A DNA stretch of 64,000 bases from Hymenopellis radicata (GCA_015501595.1 JADNRX010000070.1:62001-126000); one strand, 5' to 3'; shown: positions 34,701-47,400, counted from the first letter of the stretch. The notes: generated by a model not told the origin, from the sequence alone. Numbers and translations are program-made.

Positions 34701-35095
34701 GACTTTTATCCAGGACTACTCTAACGTTCCTCTTCCGATCACCATCATCACAACCTTCGCGCACTCGACACTTGCGCTCATCAGGACTCGACATCCCCCC
34801 ATAAACTTGTCTGCATGAGCTTTCACTCACGCTTCGACAGTGGAGCCCACCGCGAGGGACGGTCGGTCTTATATGAGCCATACCGTGTGCTCTCTACCTT
34901 TTGGCAATCCAACTTCCCCTACCACATTCATCACTGCTCAGCGCGACGAGCAACCTGTCTCAGGCGCATCAAGCTCAATTCAGACACACCCAGAGCTGAG
35001 AACCACCCATTCCGAGACCCATATATTTATCCCCACCAACATCCTTGATCTAAATATAGCCGATCCCCGCTCTTATCCCACAGTCACCATCGAAC

Positions 35096-35356
35096 ATGTC
35101 TGGTACTGCGACGACAGGCTCAACTCAATCATCAAGCGTGACTAGTGCGTCCACTATGTCGAGTGGTACAACTGGCACGTCTGCCACGCCGGCAGCTACG
35201 TATTATACGCATCTTTACACGCCCATGCCCATTCCTGGCACTCCGACCGCGCCCAAATACAACAGGTACAACACCAAATTCTTTCTTGACATGCTCGAAC
35301 AGCATGGCCAGGCTGCCAATATCCATGACAATGACAACCTGCACCCTCTGCACTAG
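35096..35356 (+). pseudogene. Ty3/gypsy gag, N-terminal piece
   Basis: The ATG at 35096 opens a Ser/Thr-rich leader followed by YNTKFFLDMLEQHGQAANI, which resembles the start of the capsid region in fungal gypsy Gag (FLxxLEQHG). The frame ends at TAG 35354, where unrelated AT-rich sequence begins. Confidence 0.6.
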
Positions 35357-36553
35357 GAATAACATGTTATTCCACTCTACCTGTAGGGCAGAACAACGTG
35401 TTATTGACTGTTCCTTAGGGTGGGGGTGCTCAGCCAGTACTGGGGGCAGCTGGGCAGCGCTTTTCCTTCCCAAATAGGCTGGGGAGGGATAGCTATAATG
35501 GGTAGGGGAGGGATAGGCCTATTTGGGATGGGGAGGGATGGTCCCAATTGGGATGAGATGGGGAGGGGTGATAGGAGACGTGTATATATGTTATATATAT
35601 GATCTCCAGGTGTCAGACCAATAATTTAATAAGGTAATCATGTCAGGAACTCGTCATATATATAACATATATACACGTCCTGCAGAAGAAATGAAGGTAG
35701 TAGCATGTGTGAGACACGTTAAATTGAGTGGACGATCCTCCCTCTAGAGCGTGGGAATTTTGATCAAAACTCCGGTGAGGAGGAAGACTGACCTCTAGAA
35801 CAGTGGTCCCTTCACCAAATGACATGGTTCCTTTGGCAAAAAGGTCGAGGATGAATGCATGAAGGTAGTCCAGTACAATTTAGGGAGGTATTCCTATGTT
35901 AAATAACCCAAAATGCGAAAATGCTTAAAACAGCATTGGGGACCTATCTATACATGGACTACTGGGTTGGGGACACTATCTATATCATAAATAGAGGTTT
36001 AGTACTACTATAAACGATGTATCAAAGTCTCAGGTCTCCAGAGTGGCAGGATCCTATGCTATATCCCCGGTGGCCCTAGAGCAGTCATCCTGATATATCT
36101 CTTGAACCCTTCGATGAAATCACCTGAAAATGATATCAGATATCGCTCTATAGTACCCCTAAAGGGTATCAAAGTCCCAACCCTACAGGCTATGTACAAG
36201 GCCTACTAGAAGTGTGGCGCATTTTTGCACCCCTAATATCTCCCCCAATTTTGAAGCTATCGCAAAATGGTTTACACCATTGGATTCCCAGCCCAAACAA
36301 CTATAAAAAAGGTTTTCATCACCCCAACAGCCATCCCCTACAGCAGCATTCATCAATGCCCACCCCATCCAGCCTAATGCTGACCTAATCAAAAATGCAT
36401 TCCCTACCCATCCCAGGGTCCACTGATCATCTCCCATCAATATCTAATCTCTTCATTGAAGGAATCTATTATTGGATATGTACCTGCTGGGTCTATCTAT
36501 TATTAGCTATCTGCCAATGCCCTACTCCAGCCCAGCCACCCGGCATGTATGGC
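35357..36553. other. Inserted non-coding sequence inside the Ty3 gag
   Basis: This stretch, together with 37655-37800, separates two parts of gag. It starts with the palindrome AATAACATGTTATT, has a purine-rich GGGGAGGGAT section (35465-35570), and a 25-bp perfect inverted repeat (35578-35602 and 35654-35678). No ORF of coding character is present. CACTAGG at the left edge and CCTAGTG at the right edge could be short terminal repeats of another element. Confidence 0.45.
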
Positions 36554-37654
36554 TAGTGAATAGCGCGGGTATCCCGCGGGTGATTGGGTTCGGACCCGCA
36601 CCCTTACCCGCGGTTGGCCCGCACCCGCCGTACGGGTACGGGTAACCCGCGATATTCACCCTCGGGTGGTGACGGGTCGACGGGTTACCCGTAGCGTTGA
36701 CCCGCTCAACGGCACGCAATGCCCGCCGTGTCCGAAGTCGGTACCGACACATCTCTCGTCCACACCAAGAACCTGTGTGCACTCAGTGGATGTTTTCATG
36801 CCCGTTGGCGACCCCCGAGCAATTGCGCGGGGGCTACCAGCGTGCATGAGATGAGTGAGACGTCGAGGTTAGTGAGGAAGGTGCAAGGAGGGTGTCGTTG
36901 AGGATGGTGCGGTGCAGAAAGTGCCGTGATGAGGGTGCAGAAATGCGGGGTGACGAGGGTGCGGGGTGATGGAGGCGCAGCAAAATCCGTTGGACGTCTT
37001 CGCAATGACGACGCGCTAGACACCGCTATACTATGCTGTCTCCTCGTCAGCACGACATCGGCAGACGCACAAAACGATATACGCACCAGGTAACGACCTG
37101 TCTCGTGATTTCCTTCAATTATTCGCGCTGAAGAACGCGTACACCGTGTCGTCCTTGCCAAATTCAACCCCACCTAATCGGATGCAACAAATGCGGCGAC
37201 GTGGTGGCGAATCCAGTGTCTTGAAGCTTGGGCGCGCGCTCCAGGTAGTAGCTGCCTCGTCGTAAGGGCTTACGCTGCGTGGATCCTAGTAGAAATGATG
37301 CCGTCGCGAAGACGAGCACCAGGCAGCCCGGGGCATCCAAGGGCGGGCGTCGGCATCCAATCCACTGGGAAGATGAAGGAAAAATAGAAAAGAAGCCCCA
37401 GAGAACGTTCCGGGACCGACGAGCACGTCTACGCCGACGTTTTGTGGTGGTAAGAGCTAGAGATCTGAAATCAGTCGTATCCGATCCATATCCGGCAATT
37501 GCCGGATCGTGCCGATGAACTCGGCAACAGCGCCTCACGGGTGACCACGGGTCACGCGGGTCATGATGGGTTGACGGTCTGAGACCCGCACCCGTACCCG
37601 CACCTACCCGTACCCGCAACCCGTTACGGGTCAGCCAACCCGCGCTATTCACTA
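36554..37654. mobile_element. 1.1-kb TIR element, 8-bp target duplication, GGGTNACCCG ends
   Basis: The 17-bp terminal inverted repeat TAGTGAATAGCGCGGGT is perfect at both ends, and the 8-bp duplication TGTATGGC flanks it (36546-36553 and 37655-37662). Subterminal zones are packed with CGGGTTACCCG-type repeats. It has no transposase. A hairpin (36796-36849) and an AGGGCTTACGC motif (37264) correspond in reverse orientation to those in the elements at 42129 and 53290. Eight-base duplications are typical of hAT and also of KDZ transposons, so either could have mobilised it. Confidence 0.9.
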
Positions 37655-37808
37655 TGTATGGCATCAGCCTGCTGCTAGCCTGCCAGCGATGCCGGGGACA
37701 TCTAGATATGCTCTATAGTAAGAGATTTCTACTCAGAGGGAAAATTGAATCACGCAGCCCTCTTATAGGAGCATATGACTAGATGTACCCTAGTGCATAG
37801 GGTGGTCG

Positions 37809-38507
37809 GTGGAAGAACTGACGAAAGCCATGGAGGATTTGCGCATCCATATCACGCGACTCGAGCAGGCGACACAAGAGCAGAAGACTAGCTCGCCACC
37901 ATCTTCATCAAATGCGCCGGGGATAGACGCGCATGTTACGAATGGACCGGATTACTGTTTTGGCTGTGGAAAGGAACGTCCTGGCCATATGAAGGGCGTG
38001 AGGAATTGTCCAGAGATGAAACGTCTGTTAGCCGACGGCCAAGTTAAGTACAGCTCTGACACTGGCCGGATCATCTTAGCTGACGGATCTCGTTTGCCCT
38101 ATATTCCCGTTGGTCAACCTGGCGGACTATATGCGTTTCTTCAAGAACATCTTCCCGCGCCTCCTTCTACACAATATGCCGCGGCCTCGGCCCTCAATGT
38201 TATCCTTCCTGATGGACACACTATGGAATCGTTCTATATTCGCGATGCGTCGTACTACGCAGTTTCTGCTGATCCAGTGTTGCGTAGCGGTAAAGACACC
38301 GAGGAACGCTATAACCCCATACGACGTCCGGAAGCAAAAGACAAAGGCAAGACTCCGGCTCATAATCCGATTCCTGTTCCAGGACCACTTCCTATGCGGA
38401 ACGATGCACAAGTACCAGGCCCAGCGTCTGCACCGCAGCCGGCTCAGCCGCAGAAAAACATTCAAATTCCGCCTCCGAAGAACCCAATCAATCGCCAAGA
38501 TGGCTAG
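37809..38507 (+). pseudogene. Ty3/gypsy gag, zinc-knuckle part
   Basis: The frame opens with a heptad-like segment (LTKAMEDLRIHITRLEQATQ), then has a nucleocapsid knuckle CFGCGKERPGHMKGVRNC, and a Pro-rich tail. The frame starts at a GTG and continues leftward without a clear start because the insertion cuts it. A TAG at 38505 separates it from the protease frame, which continues in the same phase. Confidence 0.7.
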
Positions 38508-38537
38508 AAGAAGTCAGTACCGTCTAAGGATGTTGAC

Positions 38538-39494
38538 ATGAAGGATGATACGAGACGTGGGTTAAAAGATAAGCCCATTCAAAATCAGCCACAGTACCGC
38601 ATTACTTCCGATCTGCAGGAAGGTGTCGATGCAAGGAAGATTTTCGACCGTATGCTGGAGAAGAACGTGGAGATACCGATCAAGGAACTTATTGGGATTT
38701 CTCCAACGCTGCAGAAGATTCTCAGTGAAGCTACGCGCCCGAGACACGAGTACACTGCGCGTAAAGCTGAGTACAGTTCCTCAGATATTTCAGATGAGGT
38801 GTCTGATAAAGATGAAGCACCTGCGGATGTCGTCTATGCAGAGTCTTCTATAGACGATACGGGATATCGAGGCGTTAAACTCATCATGGAAAATCATAGC
38901 CTCGACTGGGTTACCGACTTCGTTCAGCGTAACGCCAATGTGGTTCCGTTACCCTCCTCCCCATTCCTTGCCATGGTCACTGGCGCGTTCACTGTTGCTA
39001 TCAACGGTGTAACGTTCCGAGTCATGATTGATACTGGCTCTGAGCTTAACGTCTGTAACTGTTCTGTGCCCGCACGCTGTGCCTTAGCCTTGGATCATCA
39101 AGGCTCTCACTGGTCTCTCAAAGGCATCTACGGTAATCCCGAGCGTCTTAACGGACTCTGCACAGACGTCGGACTCAAAATTGGAGGTCATATCTTCCCG
39201 ACGGCCTTGTTCGTCTCAAACAATCGTCGCATTGGCATATTCGATATCATTCTAGGACAACCCTTCCTTCACTGGTTCGCTGCATCCATCGAGTACGACC
39301 GTTCAGGTGAAGTAAATCTAGTGCTTTGCAAGGAGGGCGACCAGCAGATTACGCCGACACTATCCATCGTTATCGTAAAGCCCGGTGATCCTAGGAACCA
39401 GACCGAGATACAGCTTGCGCATACTCATCAGTCGGCTTACGTTGAGGACTACGAGTCAGAGGAAGAAGAAGAGAGGCAAGTAGAGGATTTTTGA
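38538..39494 (+). pseudogene. Ty3/gypsy aspartic protease region
   Basis: This is in phase with the gag piece upstream. It contains FRVMIDTGSELNVC, the DTGS active site of a retroviral-type aspartic protease, and downstream DIILGQPFLHWF, the conserved ILGxP/FL element. The acidic C-terminus ends at TGA 39492, where the next pol frame begins in another phase. Confidence 0.75.
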
Positions 39495-40918
39495 CTGGAG
39501 AACGGAGTACGAAGGTCTACCGTTCTCAGACGGCCAAATTGGAAAGATCCTTCGAATGCTTGATGGGGAATGAAGAATATGCAGACTTTGATTCACTGCT
39601 TTCCATGTCGCCTCCCGAACAATATGATTCTCTTATCCATGCTTACCTCCGCGCGAACGTTCTTGACCCTCTATCGTTACCCGTCTCACCGTGGACGACT
39701 CGGGCTACAACGTCCTATGTTTCAGAATTACTGGCGACGACGTCTGAGCGACCAAAGAAGACAGGGAAGAAGTACAAAAAGGAGCACCAACACTATTGTC
39801 CTGTTCCGACGTACATGCCTGACCCGCAAGCTCAGGTATTCAATCCAATTCCTATTCTACCTGATACTATCCTCCCTACACACCCTATCCCTTTTGAACA
39901 GCAGACATATAACACTAGGCTTACCCGTGATCGCCTGGATACCATGCTGTCCAAATCCGACCTCACGCCTTTCCATAAAGAGGAAATCGACCTCTTAGTC
40001 CATGTCTTTCTTGCGCGTTCGCAAGCCTTCGCGTTTGACATTACAGAGAAAGGCATGTTCAATCCTTTATACTATCCTGACTACGAGATCCCGACCATCG
40101 AACATACGCCTTGGCAGCGCCCACCCATCAAGATTCCGAAAGCGATAGAGAAGGATGTGCGTGACGAAATCAGAAGGTACATTGCAGTCGGGAAATTTGA
40201 ACCGACCACGTCGAGCTATCGTTCAACACTATTCGCCATCGCGAAGAAACCGGGATCTAAACCACCGATCCGCTTGGTATTGAATGTAGAGGAATTGAAT
40301 GCGGTGACGGTGAGAGATTCATCTCTTCCGCCGAACATTGTAGACTTCGCTGAATCGTTCGTTGGGTACTCGGTCTACTTTCTTGGCGACTTATTCTCTG
40401 GCTTCGACGCCTGTCTTGTGAACATCATATCGCGTTCGTTGCAAGCGTTTGGCTGTAGCGAAGGAGCACTTCAGCAGTCAACACTAGTTCAAGGATTTAC
40501 GAACTCGATCCAGGAGTTTAGTAGACGCGTAATGCACGCGCTAAAGCATGTGCGTGATCTTGGTATATATGATAACTACATTGATGACTGCGGCGTTCGA
40601 GGACCACCTTCATGGTACTGTAGAGATTCATTCAATTCGTCAGTCACAGGTCACAGGCAACCCGAAATTGACGAATTGTCACACTGGTCACAGGTCCCAG
40701 CGCGATCTGACGAATTCGGGGAGTGAAAATGACCAAAAAATCAGCCAAATTGCTCCGAAAATCGATGAAATTGATGAAAAATTTTCCCGGTCACGGCACC
40801 TTCGGCGCCGCGACGAATTCAAAATTTCGTCACCCCGGTCACAGGTCACCCGGGGTGACGAATTGAACGAATCTGTACAGTACAACGACTTACCGATTGA
40901 CGATAACGAATGAATTCG
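39491..40918 (+). pseudogene. Ty3/gypsy reverse transcriptase, interrupted
   Basis: The sequence shows the RT fingers (YIAVGKFEPTTSSYRSTLFAI, split as printed), the KPGSKPPIRLVLN region, the palm LGDLFSGFDA and the YIDD catalytic box at about 40576-40587. Immediately after CGVRGPPS the frame is broken by the 261-bp MITE and resumes with YNDLPIDD. Excision of the MITE would restore PSWYNDLP. The codon before the first motif is not an ATG, consistent with pol being read by fusion. Confidence 0.75.
40619..40879. mobile_element. 261-bp MITE inside the reverse transcriptase
   Basis: The terminal inverted repeats are TGTAGAGATTCATTCAATTC and, inverted, TGTACAGATTCGTTCAATTC (22 of the first 24 positions match). 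Flanks are GTAC on each side (40615-40618 and 40880-40883). Removing the element and one GTAC restores the host reading frame. Subterminal GGTCACAGGTCAC and GACGAATT repeats fill the ends. It has no coding capacity. Confidence 0.8.
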
Positions 40919-41090
40919 CAAGTTCTGGTGGATCTTTGTAGAGAATATCGACAAATTTCTAGCCGCGGTCATTGCAGCCAGCATTACTGTATCTGGAGTG
41001 AAGACGGTTATCGCGTTACGTCTTGAAATAGCTGGATCGCTTGTCGCTCTCGACAGTTAGATTCTTCCACCGGATCTTGTCTCCAAAGTC

Positions 41091-42131
41091 ATGAAATGGC
41101 CGGTACCTATTAATGTCAGCGAGGTCCGTATGTTTCTTGGCTTAGCGGGTGGAGGACGTCGATGGATTCGGAACTTTGCCCTCATCGTCAAACCACTCTC
41201 TGTACTCTTACGTGATGAAACTCCCTTTGCTATCACCGACGCCGTCGTCTCCGCGATAGACATTGTCAAGGAGAGACTCACCTCAGCACCAATCCTCGCA
41301 CGACTTGACTACGACAAAACTAGGTTAATTACTCGCCCTCCTCGCGACAGTAATGAAGGCTTGCTAGTGCTTGGCGTCGACTCGAGTTGGATGGGTGCAG
41401 GATGGGTTCTATATCAAATCAAAGAGACTCTGAAGAAACCGGCGATGTTTGGATCCGGCACGTTTAATCATTCGCAGCAAAACTACAGACAACCGAAGTC
41501 AGAAGTATTTGGAGTCTTCTGTGCATTGAAAGATTGGCGACATCACTTATGGGAAGTACATTTCTGTCTCGAACATGATGCAATCTCGCTAGCTAACATG
41601 CTCCGAGATCCGGATGACGTTCCGAACGCGCCAATGCTACGTTGGATTCATTGGATAGTGTTATTCGACTTTGAGACGCGACACGTTCCAGCAACCGGAC
41701 TGAAGATGGAGGACGCACTTTCAAGAACGGCGATACCAACCGACTATCCCAATTCACCTAATGACGCAGAAGAATTTCTGGATGCGTATGATCTAGCGTA
41801 TGGAACTCAAGAGTTGATCCCAAGAGCCGAACATTCGGCTACTCATGTAGCTAAGTTCATCTTTCGAGCCTTACAAGTGAAATACTCAAATCCTTTCGAT
41901 ACATCAATCCATGATGTGCACACTTTGTTCTCAACATACCGACGCACGTCCGCTTTCAAGTTCGGAAATTATCATGACTTGGACGATACACGTGGACTAT
42001 TGCTTGCGTCCGAACCATATTCGCTTATCTCTCACGGGGCTATGCGCAATGTCCAGACATGGAATTCGAGTCAAGTTCCGGAATTCGTCTTCCAAAAACG
42101 ACTATCAGAACAGCGTACAAATATCAACTAG
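41091..42131 (+). pseudogene. Ty3/gypsy RNase H region
   Basis: It begins with MFLGLAGGGRRWIRNFALIV, the connection between RT and RNase H. It has VDSSWMGAGWVLYQ (RNase H first catalytic Asp), KSEVFGVFCALKDWR (catalytic Glu), and a later FETRHVPATGLKMEDALSR tail. The frame is cut at 42129 by the 985-bp element; joining across it restores the frame through NINWEMNKLYSKR. Confidence 0.75.
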
Positions 42132-43113
42132 TCACGTCCACGAGTGTCGGGTGTTTGCGGGTACTCGCGGGTGTACCCGCACTCAACACCCGGGTGCCGA
42201 GTGTTTACCCTAAATGGGTAGGGTGTCTCAACGGATGTCTACCCGGGTGCGGGTGTCTTCCTCTGGGCCACGAGTACCCGGCGGCAGACACCCGGGTGGA
42301 CACTCGCATTTTTGCTAATTTTTTTCGAATTTTTTTGAGCTAAAAAACAAGCAGAAATGATGCTTTTCTCGCGATCCGGCGATTCGGGCTGGAAGCCGAA
42401 GTGACACGTCAGCATGCGATCGGCCAGTTCTCTCTCTCTCACACTCTACCACCAGCCACCACGACCCGTCGCTCGACCTTGAGTCGGCGACGACGACAGC
42501 GGCGCTCGACTCTGGTCGGCGTCTGCACACCAGGAGAGCGACTTTGAGTCGTCTCCATGGAGACACACACCAACAAGGACGCGTAAGCCCCCCGAGCGGG
42601 CAGCAGACGTCGAACGACGACGACAATGGCCTTCAAGAGGCCACAGAACGATGGAAGAGGACTCCGTTCTGCTGAAAAGCAGGCTTGGAGAGCGGAACAG
42701 GCAGGATTATGGGCGTGCGGTGCGTAGATAGGTGCGTTCTCAGTATTTTCTTCTATTTCGTTAGCTGACAGATATTACAGACAACAACTATGACTACAAA
42801 CGACTCACTCTCCGTCACTACCCCATCACCACACCTCGCACCACACCCACCACCAGCCTCATGAAGAGCTGAGTGTCCCCGTGCCATTGCCCGGGGATGC
42901 TCGCTGTTCATGAAAACAGGTGGGTGTACACGGGTAGACCTGCCACCCTACACGAGTGTCGACACACTCGTGTGTGCAAGACACTTGCGAATGGGTGTCA
43001 CACCCGAGTGGAGTACTCGGGTGTCGCGCGAGTGTGGGTGTCCGGCTCAGAGCCGTGAGTGACCCGCCCTGCGAGTGCGAGTGCACTCGGGTGGGCACTC
43101 ATGGACATGTCTA
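42129..43113. mobile_element. 985-bp TIR element, 8-bp target duplication, GGGTGT ends
   Basis: The ends are TAGTCACGTCCACGAGTG and, inverted, TAGACATGTCCATGAGTG (14 of 18 match). The 8-bp duplication ATATCAAC is perfect (42121-42128 and 43114-43121). Subterminal zones are built from CGAGTGT and CGGGTGT repeats in both orientations. Internally it has GGACGCGTAAGCC at 42577 and a hairpin at 42859-42913. It has no transposase gene. It sits in the RNase H to integrase part of the Ty3 element. Confidence 0.9.
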
Positions 43114-43121
43114 ATATCAAC

Positions 43122-44130
43122 TGGGAGATGAACAAGTTGTACTCGAAACGTACATCTATCACGCTTCATTATCGACTTCAGCGCAAGTCTCAGTGGATCC
43201 GTTAACCGATACGACACAAGCCTTCGATATGGTACTAGCAGAGAAGAATAAGATGAAGGATACTCGGGGCCATAGACATGGAACACGAGATCAGGATGAT
43301 GGAGAGTTCTGGGCAGAGCTACGTGAATTTCTGCAATCAAATTGATATCCTACTACTCGCCTCATGACAGATAATGAACGCCTACGATTCTTGAAACATT
43401 CGCGCCGATTTGTGATGAGAGAAGGTCGAATGTGGCTTCTGGCAAAAGCAAACTCGGGGAAGATGCCGCGCCTAGTCATCACCGACGTAAAAAAGTGAGG
43501 AGACCTGCTTAGCGACGCCCATATCCAATGCGGACATCGTGGAAGAGACGCGACATACAAACTTCTGGCGGACAGGTTCTATTGGCCGAATATGTATGAA
43601 GATGTGTCATGGTTCGTCCGTTCTTGCATAGAGTGTCAGAAGGCAATGCTCAAGCAACCCGTTTTACCTTTCCACGAATCAAAACTCGCACCGTTGCTCC
43701 GCCATTTCGATCTTGACACGATTCATATGCTGACCGGAGTGGGAGGATTTGAATTCATTATCCAAGCCCTCGAGCGAACAATCCTTTGGCCAGAGGCACG
43801 AGCATTGAAAGCTGCGAACCCACAATCAGTCGCAAAGTTTATCTACGAAGATATCGTCTGCAGATACAGCTGCGTTCCAGTTATCACGATCGACGGCGGA
43901 AGCGAATTTCTTGAAGAAGTTCAATTCTTATTGCGGACGCTATACCACTGCACGATTATCGTTTCCACACCATATCATCCCCAAGGAAATGCGCCCGTCG
44001 AACGCGCACATCAGCCACTAGTAAACGCACTTTTCAAACTTACCGGAGACGCGAAAGGCAACTGGCCTTTATTCCTCTGCGCGGTTCTCTTTGCCATGAG
44101 AATGACAGCAAGTTGTGCCACTGGATACGC
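43122..44130 (+). pseudogene. Ty3/gypsy integrase, degenerate
   Basis: After several stops the frame reads an HHCC zinc domain (AHIQCGHRGRDATYKLLADR, then FYWPNMYEDVSWFVRSCIEC). The catalytic core follows: FDLDTIHM (first Asp), VITIDGGSEF (second Asp) and HPQGNAPVERAH (Glu). Coding similarity fades at about 44130 (TGYAPTR), so the C-terminus and 3' LTR are missing or replaced. Confidence 0.8.
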
Positions 44131-44459
44131 ACCCACCCGTAGCTGTGCATATTTGCCTATCATCCAGCAACTACTTAGGTAATTGAATTCATTTCTGCAG
44201 CAACTGCTTGTCAAGCAGTTGCTTGCTGTCTAGCACCCTCTTACACTGCCAAATTGGCACAGTCATCGTCAGGTACCCTTCCGGCACTATTGGGGCCGGC
44301 GTCTTCAACGCCGTTGCCCGATTTTTGCCGCACATTGTTCTCCCAAAGAGGCAATACGCCTGACAATGTGTTAAAGTCAAATAATTAATATTCCCGCGCC
44401 TGCGCACACTTTCCTAATACAGTACCCACGTTGCCGACCATCTGCACACATCATCCCGC
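44131..44459. other. Junction between the Ty3 remnant and the KDZ element
   Basis: No gene is present. There is a perfect inverted repeat AGCAACTGCTTG/CAAGCAGTTGCT at 44199-44223 and a palindrome TGCCAAATTGGCA near 44248. These could be terminal sequences of an element, but no matching partner was found. Confidence 0.35.
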
Positions 44460-47400
44460 TCAACCGTCCGTCGGCATGACCCCATCCGCGCCAGGGACCC
44501 CATTTTCACTGTCCACCAACCTCTTCAGCGCCTTCTGAGCCTCCCCGTCCATAATTCCTGCTTTCTGGCCTTGACTCGGCTCCGCTGCCAGCCAGAGCGC
44601 TATGAACTGGTGGCGAATCGCAACCCGATACTTTACCTACTTGATGGCATAGGCCCTGCGTCCTCCGCGCTCCTCATCGCGCAAATGAATATTCTCCATG
44701 TCGCTCCGCATGCGCCACTCGGCCTCCTCACTCTTCACCGACCGTAAGACTCGGCGCATCTCCTCCTTCAGCGTCTCTACCTCCTCACCCCACCTCGCCT
44801 TTCTTGCTAGCGCTTTTGACCACTCAATGCGAACGCCTGCGTGCCAAGGTAAGCCGATAATTAACATACACCACAAGACACTCACATTCATGCACATATT
44901 CGTTATCCTCCGCGCTCACTCCTCCAGCTGTCCAAATCCAAGACATAATGGAACGAGTCTCCCCCGGGGCGCCGTGCTGTGCTTTCCCCTTGCCTTTCGT
45001 TTTCGACTTCTTTGTCGTTCCCGTTACCCTCCCGCCGCGGCCTCCAAGACGCCCCAGCTCCTTCACAGCGTCGTCGTCCGGCTCAGCCAAACCAGGCACA
45101 TCGACATCGTCATCCAACAGATCTCTGAACTCGCCACACTGCTCCTCACCCACAATATGGCGCAGGGCATCCCGACAATACCGATATTTCCGCGTTGATT
45201 CCTTCACCGATTGCCCAAGCCTCTCAATCAGTTTCGCGGCCCGTGTCGTCTTGTTCTGTCCAACGATGTTTCCGTTTCGGAAATTCAGAAAGTGGCGGCG
45301 GGACAACAATTGTGTTCGCAGACGTTCCAGAGCGTCCGCACACTGCCCTCGACGCAGCGTCACCTCCTTGTCAAACAAACTTGCCGCACAGATATCCAGT
45401 CGGTCCTCCGCGTTCAAGTCACCGAATGCGGATGGCATGTATAAGCGTGTGTCCTCCACCGGCGGGAGAGGACGGTTGTAAGCGCGTCGCTGCATCTCCT
45501 CTCTCTCCAAAACCTCTTTGACGCCTGGCATGAACCTCTCCTGCCACTTCCGAAACTCCTTCTCCCTCATCATCACCGCACGACGTCGCGCATGGATCTT
45601 TCCTTGACCATCCACCGTTAAAGTCCCAGCTCTGTCCTGCCGTAGCCGCTGTCTAGAATGTAGTTAGAAATAATTCCAACATAAACTGACATACTCACTT
45701 GCTTTCCTCCAGACGCATCCCCACAATCAGGAAGCCCGTCTCGCTGATCTCCACCTGCTTCTTCGCTGTTGCTTCCTTCCTCGTGTCGTTGTACTCGGAC
45801 GCGCCGCATTGCCTGATCCTCCCTCTCCTGCGGTCGTAGCAGAGTCTATGCGAGACTCCGCCTCCTCCTGTTTACGCAAGTCCAGCCGAGCTTGTGCCTC
45901 CGTCGGTAATGGAACTGTAGGTATGGTCAGTAATCATATACCTCCCATTCAATAAGACGCGTACCTCCCCTCTTAGGCGCAATATACGGGCTTGGCTTCG
46001 TTGAGTCTTCAATCCAATCCAGCACCTTTTGGGACCACTCGCGCCGCTGCCGACTCGTCACGCCCTGCTCCACGGCGAGGAATGCCTGTATCTGCACAGT
46101 CCGCTCCGCCAAAGCCAATCGTAACCGCCGAAGAAGACTATAACCTGCAATTCGTCAATAAGTCATCGCAATTCAATCCCGTCTGCAAACAATCATGTAC
46201 CGCTTCTGACATTCTTCAGGAAGTTGTGCAAGTTCACCTTGTCCTCGATGTCGTCGTGCCGTGCTCCAGGATGTTCCTCCTTAGTCATATAGGACATGGG
46301 ATTCAAAATCGACCACACTCGCTCGGGGCCCTCGCCGTCTGTCTTCCCCATTCCTACTTTATACTTCAGTGACTCCGATGTCTCACAGTACGGGTCGTGA
46401 ACATTTCCGTGCCACACGGGCAGACCCCATGTAATATCCGGCACATCCAGACTGCGCAGCTCAGCTGGAAGAGCTTCTATCCGCTCGAAGAAATGCTTCT
46501 TGTATTGGCAGGCTATATCGTAGGTAACGCCAGCCTCCTTGACGCCCATACGCGAGTCGCGACAGCACGGTGTATAACACAAAATCTGTATTTTTATAAC
46601 TGTTGATGAATCAGTCTACAACGATAAACAGTCACGCAAGATTCAAACATACCGCTCCCCTTTTTGAAGATCTCCAAGTCCTAACATTATCTCATGGCGT
46701 GCGCATATAACGCCAATAACACCCGACCAACGCAGCCCGACAGTGAAACGAGTGTCCTTTTGCATTAACGCTGCGAAGGCCGTGCAGTTCGACACCTGTT
46801 CATCGTCAGTCCCGCCACTCGACCTAACCGTTCCGAACATACCTCCTCTTCCGTCACATACGAACGTAACCACGCCTCATATTGTTCCTGGGGCATCTGT
46901 ACACCCAATCCGCCAAACAGTGGCGGGTCGGGATGCGCCATCGGCTTCAGCTTATTTGACATTCGAAAGTTGGCGTCTGCTGATACAATTCGCCGATATC
47001 GATATCTGCATACTAGTCAGCTCTGCACCTCTTTCAGCAGAAATACAAAGACATACCGGAACTTCTGCGCCACCGTATCCCATCCTGCGGGCAGATTTAC
47101 GCCTGGTCGCGGACATGCCCAACATTCCACGATCAGAGCACCTGGTCTCGCCGCCGCCAAACCACCAGGATCCAAAACCACTCCAGAGCGTCGCGCCCTC
47201 TGCATGAAAGTCCACTGCCGACTAACACGCCCCACCGCCTTGTAACGATCAGGCGTCCACAGCGTCTCGAACGGATTCGAAAGACTCTCCAAAGTAGACA
47301 CAAAATCCCGGACGTTCACGGTTGCGATTACCTTCAGTCGCCGATACAAAGATAGCATTTCCATAGTCACACACGTTGAGGGAATATGTGTCGTCGCCGG

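Larger units (their letters stand above)
34841..44130 (+). mobile_element. Degenerate Ty3/gypsy retrotransposon with nested insertions
   Basis: Parts in order: a primer-binding-like sequence TGGAGCCCACCGCGAGGG (34841-34858), gag N-terminus (35096-35356), a 2.4-kb insertion, the rest of gag with a zinc knuckle, aspartic protease, reverse transcriptase, RNase H and integrase. The order protease-RT-RNaseH-integrase is that of Ty3/gypsy. It is broken by a nonsense codon at 38505, a frame change at 39490, a 261-bp MITE at 40619, stops at 40912 and 41058, a 985-bp element at 42129, and stops near 43198, 43345 and 43496. Integrase homology ends at about 44130 and no 3' LTR was found. Confidence 0.85.

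Noticed and set aside
37164..37664. 166-codon ORF across the 1.1-kb element
   Set aside because: It runs through the CGGGT subterminal repeats and TIR, giving low-complexity peptide; an artefact of the repeat.
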